Shown here: piece by piece, positions 1-12,030 of the stretch | How positions within the stretch are numbered: position 1 is the stretch's first letter | Layout: the number at the start of each line of letters is the position of its first letter | DNA from: Boletus sp. NGJ | Taxonomy: Eukaryota > Basidiomycota > Agaricomycetes > Boletales > Boletaceae | NCBI GenBank assembly: GCA_019096195.1 | Contig: JAGTXK010000145.1 | Coordinates: 1 to 64,000, forward strand | DNA: 64,000 nucleotides | Direction of reading: 5' to 3' | Program-made: the position numbers and the translations under genes | Notes under the pieces: generated by a model | What the model was told of the DNA's origin: nothing | What the model saw: the letters and a program-made list of their open reading frames with translations, nothing else | The model's database searches: none

Positions 1-1155
1 AGTGAATTCAAAGTGACTGCATTCCACACAGATAATGGATAACTCATTTTGCTGCTGCAAAGTGGCATGGTTTAGAATGAGCAGAGTGCTGAGCCAGGTG
101 TTGAACAGCAAAGGTGATGTTGGAGTGGCTACAGGTGGACAAGTAGATGAGCTCCCCAACTATCTTCCAGTAGGCATGCTCAAGATTGGGTACCTTGGGA
201 AAGATGTTGCCATTACGACCAAAGGGGTGATGTGGATCCATGGGGATTGAAACCAGGTTTCCATCAGAAAGCACATACTTGTCACAAATATAATGGATGT
301 AGGCTTCTTGATGAATTCAAACCTCATGTGATGTTTGATCCCACTCAATTTCAATTCCCAGGTACATGGACACCAGCCCCATGTCACTAATCCCAAAGTG
401 CTCATGGATCTTACCCTTCACCTAGTCTAAGAATGGATAATTGTTGTGTCCTACAAGTCCATCATCAACATGCCAGGCAATGATGCAGATGATCTGGTGC
501 CCATTGGATAGTCTCTTGTCATAGATAAAGACTGTGAAATCAACCTTGCATTGACAAAAACCCAATGTAAGGAGGATGGCACACAGCAGCTCATACCAGT
601 CCAATGCAGCTTGCTTGAGTCCATAGAGAGACAAAAGAAGATGATATATGAGCAGAACACCCTTCAGACTATATTGCTTGAATTCCCTAGGCTGCTTCAT
701 GTACAGGTCTTCCTTTAGCTTTCCATGCAAGAAGGCATGCTTGGCATTGAAACAGTCCAGCTCCCAATTGAGCATGGTGGCCAATGTGATGAAGATCTTG
801 ATTGATGCCTGACAAGCTATAGGAGTATAGGTTTGATGAAAGTTGATGCCTGGGACCTGTAAGAAACTCTGAGCAATCAGACATGCCTTGCACTTGACCC
901 TTCTTTCAGATTGTTGCTTTTGAACTCAAAGACTCAATGATTACCAATGATCTTCCTCCCAGATGGTGGCTCAACCAACTCCCAAACCTTCATTTCAGCC
1001 ATCAGACCAAGTTCTATCTTCATCGCCTCCAGCTCATAAGGCTCAATTGAAGCGCTTGACTTCCTTGTCATGGATTGCCAGGCGAACTGTCCATTCACAG
1101 TGACTATTGCAGAAATCCAGCTGAACCTGCCTATGACATGGAATTCCCCTGGCAA
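1..1155 (-). pseudogene. Ty1/copia reverse transcriptase, left palindrome arm
   Basis: Read on the minus strand this is the copia RT domain. It opens near 1120 with the conserved stretch around SASIEPYELEAMKIEL and VWELVEPPSGRK, then continues through AFLHGKL, LYGLKQAALDWYE, the catalytic HVDD (copia YVDD position) and YLGIEIEW. Stops at about 422-424 and near 310 break the frame, and both are mirrored in the right arm. The opening segment is open here but frameshifted in the right arm. The RNase H part would lie left of the window. No integrase is joined to it. Confidence 0.8.
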
Positions 1156-2228
1156 TCAATGATAAGGTAGTCAAGCGCTTCAATTGAGCCTTATGGCTGG
1201 AGGCGATGAAGATAGAACTTGGTCTGATGGCTGAAATGAAGGTTTGGGAGTTGGTTGAGCCACCATCTGGGAGGAAGATCATTGGTAATCATTGAGTCTT
1301 TGAGTTCAAAAGCAACAATCTGAAAGAAGGGTCAAGTGCAAGGCATGTCTGATTGCTCAGAGTTTCTTACAGGTCCCAGGCATCAACTTTCATCAAACCT
1401 ATACTCCTATAGCTTGTCAGGCATCAATCAAGATCTTCATCACATTGGCCACCATGCTCAATTGGGAGCTGGACTGTTTCAATGCCAAGCATGCCTTCTT
1501 GCATGGAAAGCTAAAGGAAGACCTGTACATGAAGCAGCCTAGGGAATTCAAGCAATATAGTCTGAAGGGTGTTCTGCTCATATATCATCTTCTTTTGTCT
1601 CTCTATGGACTCAAGCAAGCTGCATTGGACTGGTATGAGCTGCTGTGTGCCATCCTCCTTACATTGGGTTTTTGTCAATGCAAGGTTGATTTCACAGTCT
1701 TTATCTATGACAAGAGACTATCCAATGGGCACCAGATCATCTGCATCATTGCCTGGCATGTTGATGATGGACTTGTAGGACACAACAATTATCCATTCTT
1801 AGACTAGGTGAAGGGTAAGATCCATGAGCACTTTGGGATTAGTGACATGGGGCTGGTGTCCATGTACCTGGGAATTGAAATTGAGTGGGATCAAACATCA
1901 CATGAGGTTTGAATTCATCAAGAAGCCTACATCCATTATATTTGTGACAAGTATGTGCTTTCTGATGGAAACCTGGTTTCAATCCCCATGGATCCACATC
2001 ACCCCTTTGGTCGTAATGGCAACATCTTTCCCAAGGTACCCAATCTTGAGCATGCCTACTGGAAGATAGTTGGGGAGCTCATCTACTTGTCCACCTGTAG
2101 CCACTCCAACATCACCTTTGCTGTTCAACACCTGGCTCAGCACTCTGCTCATTCTAAACCATGCCACTTTGCAGCAGCAAAATGAGTTATCCATTATCTG
2201 TGTGGAATGCAGTCACTTTGAATTCACT
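1..2228. repeat. Near-perfect palindrome of a copia RT segment
   Basis: Bases 1 to about 1082 are the reverse complement of about 1148 to 2228; paired positions sum to 2229 over almost the whole length. All open frames of one arm recur identically in the other. Only about 65 bases form the centre. The arms differ only next to it: one base is missing in the right arm near 1190, and a few substitutions lie within about 25 bases of the loop. The left arm runs off the window start, so the palindrome may be longer. It is either a real inverted duplication or a fold-back assembly artefact. Confidence 0.95.
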
Positions 2229-2475
2229 TTGGCAATCCTAAAGTCAACATCACACCACATTCCTTCAGCAACTCCAACTGGGCAAGCTGTGCCTCAGACC
2301 AGTTGTTGGTAACCAGTTATATATGGTTCTTCTATGGAGGACCTGTCACACATGCCTCAAAGAAGCAAGTGACTCATGCACTCTCAATAGCTGAGGTGAA
2401 ATACATGGCAATTTCAGCATGTGCCCAAAAAGGGCTCTGGATCAAGTCATTTCTCTGCTCCCTACTGTATGAGTT
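1148..2475 (+). pseudogene. Ty1/copia RT and RNase H, right palindrome arm
   Basis: This plus-strand copy holds the RT domain (AFLHGKL near 1490, LYGLKQA near 1605, HVDD near 1758-1769, YLGIEIEW near 1866), then the RNase H region with ASKKQVTHALSIAEVKY near 2356-2403. Stops near 1805, 1909 and 2182 interrupt it, and a one-base deletion near 1190 breaks its start. The RNase H end (SLLYEFKKPTS, about 2458-2490) abuts the end of an oppositely oriented copia fragment. The domain order is recognisable, but the piece is not functional. Confidence 0.8.
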
Positions 2476-3560
2476 CAAGAAACCAACTAGCAGGAGATAT
2501 GGGAGATGTTGGAAAGGGGTGATGTGGGTGCTTAGTGATGATGCAGGACTCACAGTGAGACTTGGATGACAAACTGTCAATCTTGACATCCATAACAACA
2601 GAGGACAGAAGTTTGGAGAGGTCCCCTTCCAAGTGACCCAGGCAGGCATGCCACAGATCCCACATCAACTTGCAGGCATCAACAACATGAGTGGCTCTGA
2701 AACAAGATGTGCAGATGGGCAAGGCAAGAACTGCATGCCAAGGTGATAAAGGTTATTGTATATCAGGACATCTCTGAGATGCTTTCTGGAGTGGTGAAGT
2801 TCATAGCACCCTGATTCCCCTTTGAATTGAAGTTCCCAGCCTGCCACTATCATCTGTCCAACAGACAGAAGGTTTACCATGGCACTTGGAGTGTGCAAGT
2901 AGCTTGTGAGATGCAAACAGAACCTCCAACCCGCAAGAGTGAGCAGTGCAACACATTTACCATGCCCTTCCATCTTAAGGGTTCTATGATTTGCAGTACA
3001 TATGCAAATGCTATGATCTGGGGTGTATGACCAGAAATAGGACCAATTGTGAATGAGATGGCTGGTGGCTCCCAAGTCAAGGATGGTGGAGATGATGATG
3101 GTAGACAGCATCTGATCATCCAACATCAGAACTGCTATACAGCAGTACTTATGGAATTCAAAGTCTGTCTGTGGCACAGTAACCACTGCTGTTGCCGTCT
3201 CTGTGACTGTTGTCTGGGAAGCTGCACCCCCTGCAATCATCATCACTGCCACAAGCTGGTTTGGGCCTCTATTCTTCCTGTCCTTTTTCTCTTTCTTGGC
3301 TTTTTGCCAAGGAGCCTGCCCCTCCGTCCTACCTCCCACACCATAGCAGTGGTCTGCATTGTGATCACAGTGCTTCTGTTCTGCACATGCTGGGATCATG
3401 TAATATGTCCCAGTAAGGTTATTTCATGTCTTTTGCAAGCTAGTGATAGGGTGATGTTGTCTCCTTTAGCACTTGCAACATTGACAAACTCTGAATCTAG
3501 TCCAGGGAGTGCAGATTCCTGCAGCATTTGTGTGGCTTCACTCACTATAGTTGATGCTAC
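2470..3560 (-). pseudogene. Ty1/copia protease and gag-pre-integrase remnant
   Basis: The minus strand from about 3400 to 2665 is open for 244 codons. It holds a Cys/His-rich stretch (CAEQKHCDHNADHC) near its start and a retropepsin-like ILDLGATSHLI, where the usual DSGA reads DLGA, so the protease is probably inactive. A gag-pre-integrase domain follows in another frame at 2722-2462, with LWHACLGHLEGDL and the CESC half of the integrase zinc site. The sequence stops at LELI, where the integrase core normally begins; the core is missing. The downstream part was replaced by an inverted RT-RNase H copy. Confidence 0.75.
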
Positions 3561-3571
3561 ATCATGGAAGA

Positions 3572-4177
3572 TGTTATGATTTACTCTTTTCTTTTCTTTT
3601 CATCTCTTCTTTTCATCAGTCGTCCTCACTCTTGTCTCGTCCTCTTGATCCCCCTGGACCATTTGCTACACAGTGGGACTCTGTGTAGTCAAATCTCTTT
3701 TCTCTCACGATCTCTTTTCCCTCACGATCTGTACTTCTATGCTGACGTCATATGGAAGATCCCTTCCCATTTCCACTCCATAGGATCTCTCCAATGCTGT
3801 GGCTTGGTCATCCCCTTCCCACGCTTACTTCGTATATAAACCTCGTGTTCTATAGTCAATCCCCAATTTACACCTACTTGGTGAACTTTCATCATTGTTC
3901 CTCCAGACCTCTATAAGTTGTCATTCTACTTTGAGTGAACACTTCTTCTACATCTCAACTTCACTCTCACCGAGTGAACCCTCGACCATGACAAGGAAGA
4001 CCCTTTGTCACAGAATCCCTGACCCTACGACGAGAAAGACCCTCTGTCGTTGAATCCTTGACCCTATCTAGGGATCCTTCGTCTTATAGCCCATCAAGCT
4101 ATTCCCTTGGTCTCTGTAGCTTGTCACTACTCAACTACCCAAGTTAACACTTATCCCTACCCAGGGTAGTCGTAACA
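3572..4177 (+). mobile_element. Solo LTR inside the copia gag-protease linker
   Basis: The segment begins TGTTATGATT and ends AGTCGTAACA, giving TGTTA...TAACA termini. It has a plus-strand TATA motif (cgtatataaacc near 3831). It is flanked by GAAGA on the left (3567-3571) and GAAGG on the right (4178-4182), a 5-bp target duplication with one mismatch. Copia gag sequence lies to its right and copia protease sequence to its left, both on the minus strand, so it inserted into the copia element. No internal domain remains, so I call it a solo LTR of an unassigned family. Confidence 0.65.
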
Positions 4178-4969
4178 GAAGGTGTATGGATGAACAAGAT
4201 TACTGCTATGGATAAGGGTGAGAAAGGGATTTGTGTTCATCTGGTTGAACCCAGAGGTGCTCAAGGTTTGAAAGGCAAGAGATGTGGATGAACTGGGAGT
4301 GGTAAGTCTGTGGGCATGAGTTCTAAATCCCATCATTGTTCCTTCAAAGGCCTGAGTTGCCTGGTAAGCTTATATCACTTGCGAGTTGCATTGCATCTCT
4401 AGTTTAATGGTCTTCCTAATCAGTGGCCAGAGCCCACTTGATGGGAGACCTCATAGTAGAGCATAAATGACATCTGCTTCTGATGGCTGAACCCCCATAT
4501 GAGTTAACCTCTTATTTATGGCAGTGTGCGCTGCAACATATTTTTCTGTGTCTGGTGCCCTCTTCATTTTGAGGGTGGCAATTTGACTTTGGATGGAGAA
4601 CTGCAATGAGATGTCAATTCTGTTGTAGAGATTCCATAGCAACTCCCAGATCTCTTGTGCTAGAATAGAGACATCATCCAGAATAAGAGATAGCACTATT
4701 GTGCTGACCTTCTGCAGTACAATAGACTTCACCAATCTATTGTCTTTAATCCAGGCTTGGATTCCCTCTTTTTTGAGACACAATGGTGCCCCAGCAATGA
4801 TTGGTTTTGGCATTACTAACATGTATTTAATGAAGTCAGAGACATCAGTACCATTGCTGATATGGTTGTAAACCCCTTTACCTAGGAGTAGGTGTTCCAT
4901 CTGTCTCCACCACTCATAGTAATTCTCCATTCCTGTCAGCTCAGAAACATTCTCAAATTTTTTTCTCAT
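4178..4969 (-). pseudogene. Ty1/copia gag remnant
   Basis: The minus strand from 4969 to 4451 is open for 172 codons. It reads like a copia gag (UBN2/DUF4219 type): LTGMENYYEWWRQMEHLL near the N-terminus, EIWELLWNLYNRID in the middle, then a helical segment. The frame stops at 4451, and downstream sequence to 4178 continues with stops until the inserted solo LTR. This is the 5' part of the same copia copy whose protease lies at 2665-3560. No LTR of its own was found upstream. Confidence 0.7.
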
Positions 4970-6083
4970 GACTGCAGCTGCCTAACATCTGGCATGTATA
5001 AATCTCTCAGGCTCCTAAACATCTGGATCTTGATCTGTACCTCTGAATAAGTGAGGTCGTTGTCTCTGCTTTGGTGATTCTTGATTTGAACTACCTAATT
5101 GGCGAGCTCAGGGCTCATAACCTGAAAGCACCTAGACAGAGACTGCTACAATAATAATGAGTAGAACAAGACAAGATTAAGGGGTGAATGTATACCTCAG
5201 TTAATGGATGTACTCAACTGAGGTACTTGATCCCATTGCTCTGCCACTGTACAGTGCATGGACAAACAAACAACAATAGGCATGTGCTTGGTGGCATGCT
5301 GCAATACCAAGATAATGATAGCATAGCAAAACAATGAACAAGATAAAGTATCAATAGTATAATGATATAGGTTATGAATGTACTAATCTCTACAGCTCTT
5401 GCTATTGTCACTGTTGTTGCTTCGCTGCCACCATTCTCACTGCTTTATCTGTTGTTGCAGTTTATGTTCTTGCTACTCCAAATCCATCTCCTGATCTCCC
5501 TCTCCCTCTCATTGCCCATCACAAGAATTTCCATTCAAGTTCCTGTGCTCTCACATTCTTTGCTCTTTTTCACAATGGCTCACAGTTCCTGGTATTTATC
5601 CACTCACTTATGGACCTTTTGGAGCCAAGTTTTTATTTTTAATGCAGTATAAGCTTATGTATCATAGAGTAGAATTGTGCCTCACTGCACAGATTCTGTC
5701 AAATAAACATTTAGAATTGCACATATGAGTGCATAAATGGAGTGCTATCACAATCTGTGGGAATTCAATTTAGATATAGTAGGGCAGAGCCACACATTAT
5801 CGTGTAGATTCCATCAAATAGAATAGGACATAGTTGCATATCTCAGCACATAAATGAACAGCTCATGATAGCCACTATCAGACATACATAGGCAGGAGGG
5901 AATACACAGATACAAAGATGGGCAGAGCCCATCATATAGATTTTCTGAAACCAGTTTTATTTTGTGTGGTACTATGTCTAGTGATGATTACTTTATCTTG
6001 CCTCTCTCGTTTGCATACAAGAACATAAATAAACTGAACTAATCACAGCAAGTTTTCACTGGGAATCAACCTTATCTTGCAAG
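4970..6083. other. No gene recognised
   Basis: This stretch has only short frames on both strands. The longest is 92 codons at 5374-5652, hydrophobic and of low complexity. I see no domain motif, LTR boundary or credible splice structure. It probably holds the copia 5' flank plus decayed repeat sequence. Confidence 0.5.
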
Positions 6084-6909
6084 TGTTATGGTCATAGAAG
6101 GGGGTACATCTTTTTCTCTCTCTTCTCTTCCTCCTGGACTATGGGATGACCTCTTCCTTGACTCTGATCAGGGGTTCCCCTGCAACACCAACACAAGTAT
6201 CGCCTTATTCAGAACTCCCTTTCTAGGTGATACATCACAATGGCTGTAACACAGCCTGTTCTATTTCCTTTTACATGCATTTCACCTTTTGAGCAGATCA
6301 TAGACATTGCCTCCTTGGTTGTGTTCTCTTGCACACAGCCCAGTATTCCATCTTCTCCATTTGACTAATGATATGATCCCTTATGGTAATATTCTAGTAT
6401 TATCATATATGATACAAAGCCTGCCCTGAATAGGGAAGGCCTATTTATATGGGTGTCTGCCCTTCATGTAAATCCTAACCTAGATCTACACAATTTCCCA
6501 TGTAATCTACCAAGCTCTCCAGCTCTCAGTTCCACTTCACCTCAGAAGCCTATTTCTGCTCTGGAGGTGATCGCCCTAGTGCTCGTGATCATCTTCCTCA
6601 TCACTTTGCACTTGTGTGGCCTCGTTGCCGTCCACACACGCTTCTAGCCTTCAGCAACTCTAATGCCAACAGAGGTTGGCCCATGTAAGCCCAGGACTCC
6701 ATTACTGGCACCCATCTAAATCCAGGACTCTGCCACTGGTTGTAGAATAGGCTCCAACCCCACGGGAGGTTCTATGTGAAAGCTAGCTGTTGGTCCCCAG
6801 TCCGAGGAACATTGGGCCTCGGGAGGTATTTTCCCCTCAAGTCCGGCTAGTCCAGTAATCATACAGGGTCGATTACTTGGGAATGTGTCACTTGTTACAC
6901 AGTGTAACA
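6084..6909 (+). mobile_element. Solo LTR, hairpin-ended family, copy 1
   Basis: The segment starts TGTTATGGTC and ends in the palindrome TGTTACACAGTGTAACA. It is flanked by an exact 5-bp duplication GCAAG (6079-6083 and 6910-6914). It matches 59209-60114 in the same orientation and 16238-17130 and 33710-34600 inverted; shared landmarks include a pyrimidine-rich start and the block encoding LEVIALVLVIIFLI in one frame. There is no internal coding region, so it is a solo LTR. The autonomous partner is not in the window. Confidence 0.85.
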
Positions 6910-7122
6910 GCAAGCTTCAAGAATGTCCCAAAATGGAGGCTCATGCAAATAACAATCCCACTGCCTTGTCATTAAAGACTCGGAGGCCTGGTGTCTGAGG
7001 ACATCTTCAAGTTGTCAAAGCAGCTGTGCTGTTTTCACACACACTTATGGTGACAGGAATTTCACAATGTGTGAAACAGATGACTTTGGATAGATATGTA
7101 CATGTGACAAGTAGCATACTAG

Positions 7123-7570
7123 TGAAAGGAACTTGCAATAGAAATCTAACTTGATATCTCAAGCATTGTCAACTAAGGCAATATATGAGTGAGAGAAGAG
7201 TAATATCAAAACTAGGGAAAAGACATGATAATATGCTACTTATATACTACTGGTCATGGTGCATGTATTATGCTATGCTATGATGTACTAGAGTACTGGG
7301 TATGATGCCAGAGGAATAAGAAATGGGTTTATGAGATAAATAGGATGAGAAAGGAGAAATTAAACTAACACATACATTTTGAAATGAAACATGGTAGTGA
7401 TGAGGCTAATGTATATGGAATGGAAGGATCATTTGTTATATGAGATCTTGTAAGGAGGATCTTGATCAATGATGTGGGGGAACCTGAGATAAATAACTAA
7501 ACTAAAGGAAAGATGAAAAGATGCATGAGGAGTATGGCATAGTGTTGATCATGAGATTGGGTAGATGTGT
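7123..7570 (-). repeat. Partial copy of the 10939-12025 LTR family
   Basis: From TGAAAGGAACTTGCA at 7123 the sequence aligns by eye with 10939 onward: matching blocks include the tactactgg and gctatgctatga segments, a TATA-like tatata on the minus strand, and a later gaacct/gaacta region. Similarity fades near 7570. This copy has lost most CpG sites and many positions differ from the other copy, so it is older. I could not find its right end or a target duplication. Confidence 0.55.
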
Positions 7571-10500
7571 TAAAAATAAATGGACAACTCTGATGTAACT
7601 CCAAAGGACCAGAGTTAAGTGATGATGACAGGACTTGGCTTTACCTTATATGGTGTGCTCTTGCTCAAGTCCATTGTTCTAGATTTCAAGGACGTTGGAG
7701 GTTCAGAGGTTATGACTCGATGTGGTCAAACATTGACTTCTATGCAGACGAAAGCAATGGAAACTCTTTTTCAAATGACAGGTTTTCCCAGACATTTGCT
7801 TTGCCTCCCCTGGTTAGAACACTATAAGCTAGGGGAATTTTTACCTCCTAGATGAAACAATCTCTAGGTCTGCTAGGTTTAAGTTAGTTGAATACTTAGT
7901 GTAACTAAGTGCACAGGTTGTTTGCCAATTTCCAACAAATGCTGAAGAATTAAAATTGAAATTGTTTCAACTGTAGTCTGGTTAATAGTGTAAACAATTG
8001 TAAATAACTGTAAACACATCTAAAGGTATGCTAGTCAATGCTACTAGGTTGCTAGACTTTGGTTAGTAGACTTTTTTAGAAGGTCAAATGAGTCAATTGC
8101 TATAAAAGGCCAATGACTTTGTGGCTGGTAATCTGCAGATATGCTGGATTGTCAAGATGTTGAGATCTTCCAGGTAAGGCTGGAATAGGTTCACACTACA
8201 CTTAGGTCACTCAGATAGGTTATGATAACTCAATCTTATTATTTGCTAAGAAGAATGCAATTCAGTGCTTATTTGGCTGTACTGTCACTTATCCTCTTAG
8301 GTGGGCAGTCAGCAGAGTAGCAGGGATGTTTGGGGTTTAGTAGTATTAAACTGTTGGGGATCTATTCCCTTTTGTTGCCCCATTTAGGGTTTTCTTCCAA
8401 AAGGTGTCCTATATTTCTTGTGCACTATTGGCTACAAGAATTTACTCCTAACAATCTAACTAGCTGTCTTAACAATGGAGAATGTCCTCCTCAAGGTCCT
8501 CTGTGGGTTTCCTGTGAGTGGTACTTCAAGTAGGGGTGAGAATTGTTCTCCTTGAGAGAACTTCTCTGATTGAGATGCCCCATATGAGGGATGATCTGCT
8601 CTCTTTGTGGCCTGAATGGCTTTCCTTTTATAGATAAATACATGGGCTTGGCTAGCCAATCAGAAGGGTTGGCTACTTACTAATGCCAAGGGGTTTATTA
8701 CAAATGCCAAGCTTTTGCTGACTGAAGCATAGAACTTCATAGAATATCATAGAACTCCATGGAATACCATGGAAGGTGTTCAGTCAGGTGACACATGGCT
8801 GTATAGCCCATGATCACATGATCATGTTCTCTTACTGGCACTTAGCTATATACATATTATTTACAGTTCTACTAGCTATGTACTTGTAAATAGTAACAGA
8901 GCTATATGTTGGAGAAAAACATCAATTTCTCCTTGGTTTCTTGATGGAGTATTCTAACTGCTGCAAGTGGTAGAATTAATTCCATTCAGATCCTAGCTTC
9001 TGACTGTGCATGAAATGAGTTTGATGCAGATCAACATCAAGTTGAGCAGAGGCCAGAGTAAGTTATCAAGACTTGGATGGAGGACAGGAGTAGTGTTCAA
9101 AGTTGATATTCAAACTGATTATGCAAGTGTTGTATTGAAAGTTTATATATGGTCAGAGTGACATTATTAGTAATGGAGTTTGTGATATAGGATGAGCAAT
9201 GATATTGGAACTGAGATGCTGTTTGGCCAGAGCAGTGTTCCTAAGTGGGACAGACACTGGGTCAGAGACAGCTATGAGGTGTGACATAGACAGGTAATGA
9301 AGCATACAGTAGGTGATGAAAAGTTTGAAAATATTCATATTATAACAGTCTGCATGCATTTGGTGGACTGGTGTGGTGTTAGTATGGTGTGAATTGAGTG
9401 TAGGAGGCTGAGTGCATTTGCTTGCAGTTTCTGTATCTTGGGGAGTTTGTGCATAACATTAGTATTGCTGTGGTAGACATGTGGTTCATACCCTGTTGTC
9501 CTCCCAACATAAATTGGAGGTGGATACTTAATCAGGATGTCACTATCCTTGCTCCCAAGTGAGCTATAAGTGGTCTTGATATACTTCTTCTGGTTCATGT
9601 ATAGGCATGTTGCATGGAAGTAAACTAGTGCAGTATAATTTGCATGAAAGGGTGCACAAAATGGAGGGGGGTAATAGTCCAGGTTGTATTCAAGGAGGTA
9701 AGGATATGCATCTTCTCATCTACTCCATTGAAATATCCATCAACAAAAGATAGTGGAGTGAACCAATTTGTGGAATTAGTCCATGTCTCATTTGGCTTAA
9801 AGTTGATGGTGTGGGTAGATTATACCTAACTGTACACCTGATTAAATTGGTGTGAATAGCTGGATTGAAGTGAGGGGGAGGGTACTGTGAGTTGTTTGAT
9901 GACACACTGCTCATTTTGGCATTAGCCTTGTTATCTGGCTCCCTGTCAGCATCTTCATTGTCATCACTAAAATCTAAGGAGAAAAGTGCAGGAGAGGTAG
10001 ATGAAATACAAGTGGACTTCTTGGTAAGTTTTCCATCTATTCCATTCAGTGCAAGGAGTTTAGATGATGAACCAGATAGGGCAGCAGATGGAGAGGGAGG
10101 TGGTACTGTAATATTTCTGGCATGGTATTCCTTATCATCATCCTCGGTGACCTTCTTATTTTGAGTGTGAAGTAGCTAGTGGTGAAATCTTAGCCAAAAG
10201 GCTAAGGTGAAGTAACTCTACTCCTTCATGGTTGGAGTGAATATTGAGGGGAGGGAGGAGGTATGCTGTGTGGAGGCATTGATATCTTTCTAGCTGGGGA
10301 GTATAGTGGAGGAGAAAGGGATTGGCTATTTTTCCCAGGCAGTTGAAGACTGCAAAAGGTACTGGTGATGTATCCATTGTTGGGTAAGCATAATATGGAA
10401 ATAATTATCTCCTGTTTACTTTCATCAGCACTTATCTCAGATAGATTAGTAGCTATGATGTATATTATATGATAGTTGTTTAGCATATTGGTCACCCCAC

Positions 10501-10938
10501 ACAGCATGATACTAAATTGAATGAAATTCAGTATGAAGTGCCTGGCTAAGTGGTTATCAATTATGCCATGGACACATGACCTGGGTGGATCTAATTAGCT
10601 ATTGTCAAGGTTGGGAGAGGGTTTTCCATAGTTAACAAGGTTGGGTTCAGGTTGAAAAATCTATAGGTAGTCTTTCTGGAGGGTGATTTGACTCATGATT
10701 CCTGATTTTAGTGACTTATTGTTGCAAGGTTTAAATATGCTCTGATATTTGGGCATTTGTATGGTATTTACAACTGTTAGTGAATGACATTCCATTTCTG
10801 GGAGTGGCAGTGTGACAGGTGTCAACAGTTTGACAGCTGTCATCTCCAGATATGCTGTGTATGATGCTACATGGGCTCAGAATAATCCACTAGTCATACA
10901 CACATCTCAGCTATCTCTGTGTGGCATAACTAACATTT
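7571..10938. other. Decayed sequence, no confident gene
   Basis: Several 60-95-codon frames occur on both strands (for example 7619-7855 plus, 9335-9598 minus, 10226-10507 minus). None carries a motif I can name. The minus strand between 9150 and 10507 has longer-than-average frames rich in Pro and Ser and could belong to the gypsy polyprotein whose protease lies at 12040-12620, but no reverse transcriptase motif was seen. A TATA-like box (gctataaaagg, about 8100) and AG|GTAAGG junctions hint at an old LTR or exon near 8100-8300. Confidence 0.4.
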
Positions 10939-12025
10939 TGAAAGGAACTTGCAACAAACAGAAGAAAGAAACCTAAACCCAATATCTGAAGCGTTGCTAA
11001 CTAAAGCAATATGCGACAGAGAGAAGGGCAATTTCAAGGCTAGGAGAAACATGGTACTCTACCGGCTACTTATATACTACTGGTAGTGGCGCACGGACCG
11101 TGCTATGCTATGACGTCGTAGGGTACTGGGTATGACATCACAGGAACAATGAAATGTTAGTGTCCAATGGCAAAAGTATCTATGGATGGAATGAGATGCG
11201 CGTGGTATGCGCATGTAAGTGAAATGTAGTCCGGAGTGCTCTAGGCGTGGCTACGTGTGATATATCTAAGGGGGAACTAATAGATAAGGATGGAAGCGTG
11301 AGATGAGGTGAAAGACTGATGTGTAAGGCATCACATAGGATGATCGTTGGATCTGGTATTGAGACGGGATCGTATCGGGTGATAGATCAGGTCTTGTCTA
11401 GGTCTTGTGATCTGATGTTTGCCTGATCAGTACTTGGGTTAATCTAGCGTGGGCTTGATTAGTACTTGGTGGTGGCATCGTGGGATGGCGTCTGGCGTGA
11501 TCTATGGTGTGGGTCAGGGATCGGGGCGAGCGGGGGATTTGAGGATCTGGAGGTGTCTCCTGATTAGTACTTGTGTAGTGTACCGAGCTCTGCGTCAGGT
11601 ACTGTCTATGGGGGTGTGCGTGTAACGAGCGTATACGTGACAGAGGGGTTTCTGTCATCATACAGCGTTATGTCACGTGGTGTGGCTACCGAGCGCTGCA
11701 TCAGGTAGATCCACGGGGGAGGCATAGTTTATAGGTGTGCGGGCCTTGCTTGTGGCCGTGAAGCCAGGGTTTAGCCGTGGGGCTACTTGGTGTCGTAGTG
11801 TAACGGATATGACTAGTGTACTGCTAGTGAAAGCATATGTGGGTGTGTGCGGTTGCGTGGTGTATCGTATGGGGGCGGTTACGATGAGTGGCTACTCTAG
11901 GTGTGTGCGTGGGTAAGGCTAGGATGGAGGTTGGGTGAATGGTAGGTGAGTGTATCGTCTGTGGGTAGTGCGGGAGTGTAGGTAGGGGTGCTAATAAATA
12001 GGTGGTATAATAATTGATCGTTTCA
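10939..12025 (-). mobile_element. CpG-rich solo LTR, 1.09 kb
   Basis: The segment runs TGAAAGGAAC...GATCGTTTCA. It is flanked by an exact 5-bp duplication CATTT (10934-10938 and 12026-12030). On the minus strand a TATA motif (agtatataag, about 11069-11078) is followed by roughly 130 bases to the end, the arrangement expected of U3-R-U5, so the LTR points leftward. It keeps many CpG sites while its flanks are CpG-poor, marking it as young. It interrupts a minus-strand gypsy polyprotein remnant just after the protease. No internal region is present. Confidence 0.8.
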
Positions 12026-12030
12026 CATTT

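Noticed and set aside
8100-8900. Possible further LTR starting near 8351 (TGTTGGGG) and ending near 8899
   Set aside because: No matching flanks and no second copy in the window to define the ends.
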